In this document: one piece after another, positions 62,225 through 64,000 of the stretch
Layout of the letters: the number at the start of each line of letters is the position of its first letter
Numbering within the stretch: position 1 is the first letter of the stretch
Source of the DNA: Mesobacillus maritimus
GTDB lineage: Bacteria; Bacillota; Bacilli; Bacillales; Cytobacillaceae
DNA length: 64,000 nt
Direction of reading: 5' to 3'
Assembly: GCF_023715205.1 (NCBI RefSeq)
Contig: NZ_JAMBNR010000005.1
Coordinates: 186,001-250,000, forward strand
Notes under the pieces: generated by a model
Told to the model about the DNA's origin: nothing
The model's database searches: none
The model's input: only the letters and a program-made list of their open reading frames with translations
Position numbers and translations under genes: made by a program

Positions 62225-62826
62225 GCATTTACAGTTTTCTCATAGCCGGAGCGATTATTCAGGGACTGGCAATGTCATTATTTTTATTCCCACACTCGAT
62301 TCCTTCTGGTGGGGGTGCAGGATTAGCTCTCCTTATGAATCATTTATTGGGTCTTCCACTCGGTTTTGCCTTATGGGTAGCAAATGCGGTCTTTTTGCTG
62401 TTTGCATTGCAATATTTTGGTTTTCGCTGGGTATTTCGGACGATTTTAGCCGTAGGTATAACTTCGACAACTGTAAGCCTTGTTTCGAATTATGTGCCTT
62501 TGGATCGTTTACACTTAATCCCTGACATGGCAGCGGGCAGTATATTGTTTGGAATTGGGGTTGGCATGTTGATTAAAGCGGGGGCTTCGAGTGGTGGGAT
62601 GGTAATACCCGCTCTGATGATTGCAAATTATCGAAGTTTAGCTCCTGGAAAAGTTATGTTTTGGATTAATATGTTCATTTTTCTGTTAACATCTGCAGTG
62701 ATTAATTATAAAATTGTTTTATACGCGGTAATATGTCAATTCCTTTCAACCAATATCATTGATTTTGTCAATACTTTTAGGATTCCACGACCGCGTTTTT
62801 TAACTGCAAACTGGCGGAAACGCTAA
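62209..62826 (+). CDS. YitT-family membrane protein
   Basis: A 205-residue protein with five to six spans of the YitT/DUF161 group. Signatures are ALFLFPHSIPSGGGAGLALL-like (residues 20-45) and SILFGIGVGMLIKAGASSGG. The family is thought to be membrane transport-related, without known substrate. Typical YitT proteins have an additional C-terminal cytoplasmic DUF2179 domain of about 80 residues; this protein stops before it, at PRPRFLTANWRKR. The start at 62209 lacks a good ribosome site but lies inside a short upstream ORF with a strong one. Confidence 0.82.
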   Translation: MYRTLSIYSFLIAGAIIQGLAMSLFLFPHSIPSGGGAGLALLMNHLLGLPLGFALWVANAVFLLFALQYFGFRWVFRTILAVGITSTTVSLVSNYVPLDRLHLIPDMAAGSILFGIGVGMLIKAGASSGGMVIPALMIANYRSLAPGKVMFWINMFIFLLTSAVINYKIVLYAVICQFLSTNIIDFVNTFRIPRPRFLTANWRKR

Positions 62827-62855
62827 AGAAGACCCTATTAAACTAGGATCTTCTT
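62826..62855. terminator. Bidirectional terminator between yitT and cysC2
   Basis: AAGAAGACCCTA and TAGGATCTTCTT form a near-perfect stem that includes the cysC2 stop codon. Confidence 0.7.
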
Positions 62856-63440
62856 GTCTTTCAAAAAAGTTAAAATCTTCTCAACCGATTGATCGATGCT
62901 CATCTCATTTGTCTGAATAGTAATTTCAGGCTGAACGGGTGACTCATATGGAGAAGAGATTCCGGTAAATTCATGAATCTCGCCGTTTCGTGCTTTTTCA
63001 TATAAGCCTTTGGGATCGCGCATTTCGCAGACATCTAGCGGACAGTGAACAAACACCTCAATAAATTCATTCTCAGCGAACATCTTGCGTACCATATCCC
63101 GGTCTGTACGATAAGGGGAAATAAAGGCAGTTGAGACAATCTGGCCACTGTCAACGAATAATTTAGCCACTTCACCGATTCTGCGGATATTTTCTTGACG
63201 ATCTTCTTTTTTAAAACTTAAATCTTTGTTTAACCCATGACGAACATTATCACCATCTAATACATAACTATTGCATTTATGTTGGTGTAAAGCGTGGTCG
63301 ATCGCGTTGGCGATTGTGGATTTTCCCGAACCTGATAATCCTGTAAACCAAAGCACACAGCTTTTATGACCATTAAGGAGATGGCGATCTTCTTTGGTGA
63401 TGGTGGAATGATGCCATGTGATGTTCGTGCTATTGACCAT
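62838..63440 (-). CDS. cysC: Adenylyl-sulfate kinase, second copy
   Basis: A 200-residue APS kinase paralogous to the one at 27003. Walker A GLSGSGKST, the APS-site LDGDNVRHGLNKDLSF, FISPYRTDRDMVRKMF and the lid KARNGEIHEFTGISSPYESP are all intact, so it looks active. The ATG at 63440 is six bases after AAGGAGTG; a GTG at 63449 is too close to the ribosome site. It follows the second sat by a few bases. The two CysC proteins differ at roughly a third of positions, so this is not a recent duplication. Confidence 0.95.
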   Translation of the reverse strand: MVNSTNITWHHSTITKEDRHLLNGHKSCVLWFTGLSGSGKSTIANAIDHALHQHKCNSYVLDGDNVRHGLNKDLSFKKEDRQENIRRIGEVAKLFVDSGQIVSTAFISPYRTDRDMVRKMFAENEFIEVFVHCPLDVCEMRDPKGLYEKARNGEIHEFTGISSPYESPVQPEITIQTNEMSIDQSVEKILTFLKDKKILV

Positions 63441-63452
63441 TACCGACACTCC

Positions 63453-64000
63453 TTAGTTTTGGATATATACTTGTTGCATTCCGTTGATCAGAATCTGGAC
63501 AACTTCAGGGCGACTAAATTCTTTCGGAGGTTGCTCCCCATTCTTTAACATTCCTCTGACTTTTGTTCCGGAAAGGATGACATGATCTTGTTTTCCGTGT
63601 GGACATGTTTTTTCGGAAGCCATGTTTTCACATTTTCTACAATAAAAGCTGTGTTCAAAAAACATCGGAGTGATGCCTAATTCTTCTCGTTGGAAATGAC
63701 CAAAAATCTTTTGAGCATCATACGTACCATAATAATCGCCTACGCCGGCATGGTCACGACCTACGATAAAATGAGTACATCCGAAATTTTTACGCACAAT
63801 CGCATGAAAAATGGCTTCCCTTGGTCCAGCGTAGCGCATTGCAGCAGGGAAGACGGCTAGAAAAACTCTATCTTTTGGATAGTAATTTTCCAATAACACT
63901 TCATAGCTTTTCATCCTGATGTCACTTGGAATATCGTCTGCTTTGGTTTCACCAACCAACGGATTGAGAAAAAGACCATCGACGGTTTCTAATGCCGTTT
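63453..64000 (-). CDS. sat: Sulfate adenylyltransferase, second copy, C-terminal part
   Basis: The C-terminal 180 residues of a second ATP sulfurylase; the N-terminal half lies beyond the right window edge, and the frame stays open to base 64000 ([20 protein letters not shown]). [35 protein letters not shown], the Cys motif CRKCEN..CPHG and [18 protein letters not shown] are present. Gene order sat-cysC equals that at 25842-27602, on the opposite strand and without cysH or cysP in view. Confidence 0.95.
   Translation of the reverse strand, partial: TALETVDGLFLNPLVGETKADDIPSDIRMKSYEVLLENYYPKDRVFLAVFPAAMRYAGPREAIFHAIVRKNFGCTHFIVGRDHAGVGDYYGTYDAQKIFGHFQREELGITPMFFEHSFYCRKCENMASEKTCPHGKQDHVILSGTKVRGMLKNGEQPPKEFSRPEVVQILINGMQQVYIQN

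Overview
The window reads as the chromosome of a low-GC, Gram-positive, endospore-former-type bacterium of the Bacillaceae. The evidence is strong AGGAGG-type ribosome binding sites, frequent TTG and GTG starts, lipoprotein signal peptides, and loci that match Bacillus gene sets closely: bceR, ykoP/ykoQ, yezD, the cysH-cysP-sat-cysC-sirB sulfate operon, treP/treA with a TreR-type operator, a Bacillus-order tRNA array, and dgcW/dgcK-type cyclic-di-GMP enzymes. Species cannot be fixed from the sequence alone.

Layout. 1-6.2 kb: the start of a BceR-type response regulator (leaving the window on the left), a polar amino acid ABC importer, and a large MHYT-PAS-PAS-GGDEF-EAL protein, followed by a 4 x 52 bp tandem repeat. 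6.5-16.9 kb: a small membrane protein, hydrolases (one frameshifted), folate genes pabA and pabB/C, a formate/nitrite-type channel, a SodF-type superoxide dismutase, a WHH-type nuclease with a broken neighbouring immunity-like gene, and a spermidine-synthase-like gene. 17-34 kb: two treP paralogues flanking fhs, a PHP phosphatase and the complete sulfate assimilation operon; the second treP heads a treP-malL-treA group. 34.2-40.3 kb: a TetR regulator, then a TRAP transporter plus acyl-CoA ligase operon behind a clear sigma-54 promoter. 40.4-42.8 kb: a promoter, a degenerate 5S-like segment, 17 tRNA genes and an intact 5S rRNA, with no 16S or 23S. 42.9-44.2 kb: a decayed ISL3-type insertion sequence. 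44.4-56 kb: a polysaccharide deacetylase, a BASS transporter, a TPP riboswitch with thiW, a diguanylate cyclase, a probable 4-hydroxybutyrate oxidation pair, a VanW lipoprotein and a PhoD-like phosphatase. 56.4-64 kb: a D-amino-acid-oxidase-type flavoprotein, a self-regulated TetR plus ABC-2 exporter, sirC, a YitT-type protein, and a second cysC/sat pair running off the right edge.

How the genes connect. Sulfate is imported by CysP, activated by Sat, phosphorylated by CysC and reduced by CysH; SirB and SirC supply siroheme for sulfite reductase. Trehalose enters through TreP and is split by TreA; MalL handles isomaltose-type sugars. The TRAP importer and CoA ligase look like uptake and activation of one carboxylic acid.

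The most unusual structures are a 182-bp MITE-like element with terminal inverted repeats and an exact 8-bp target duplication (three copies, one beside the ISL3 relic), six dispersed GGTGCCAGGCACC-type palindromes, repeated hairpins between the tRNA genes, a tRNA-His with an abnormal acceptor stem, and several genes each broken by one-base deletions.
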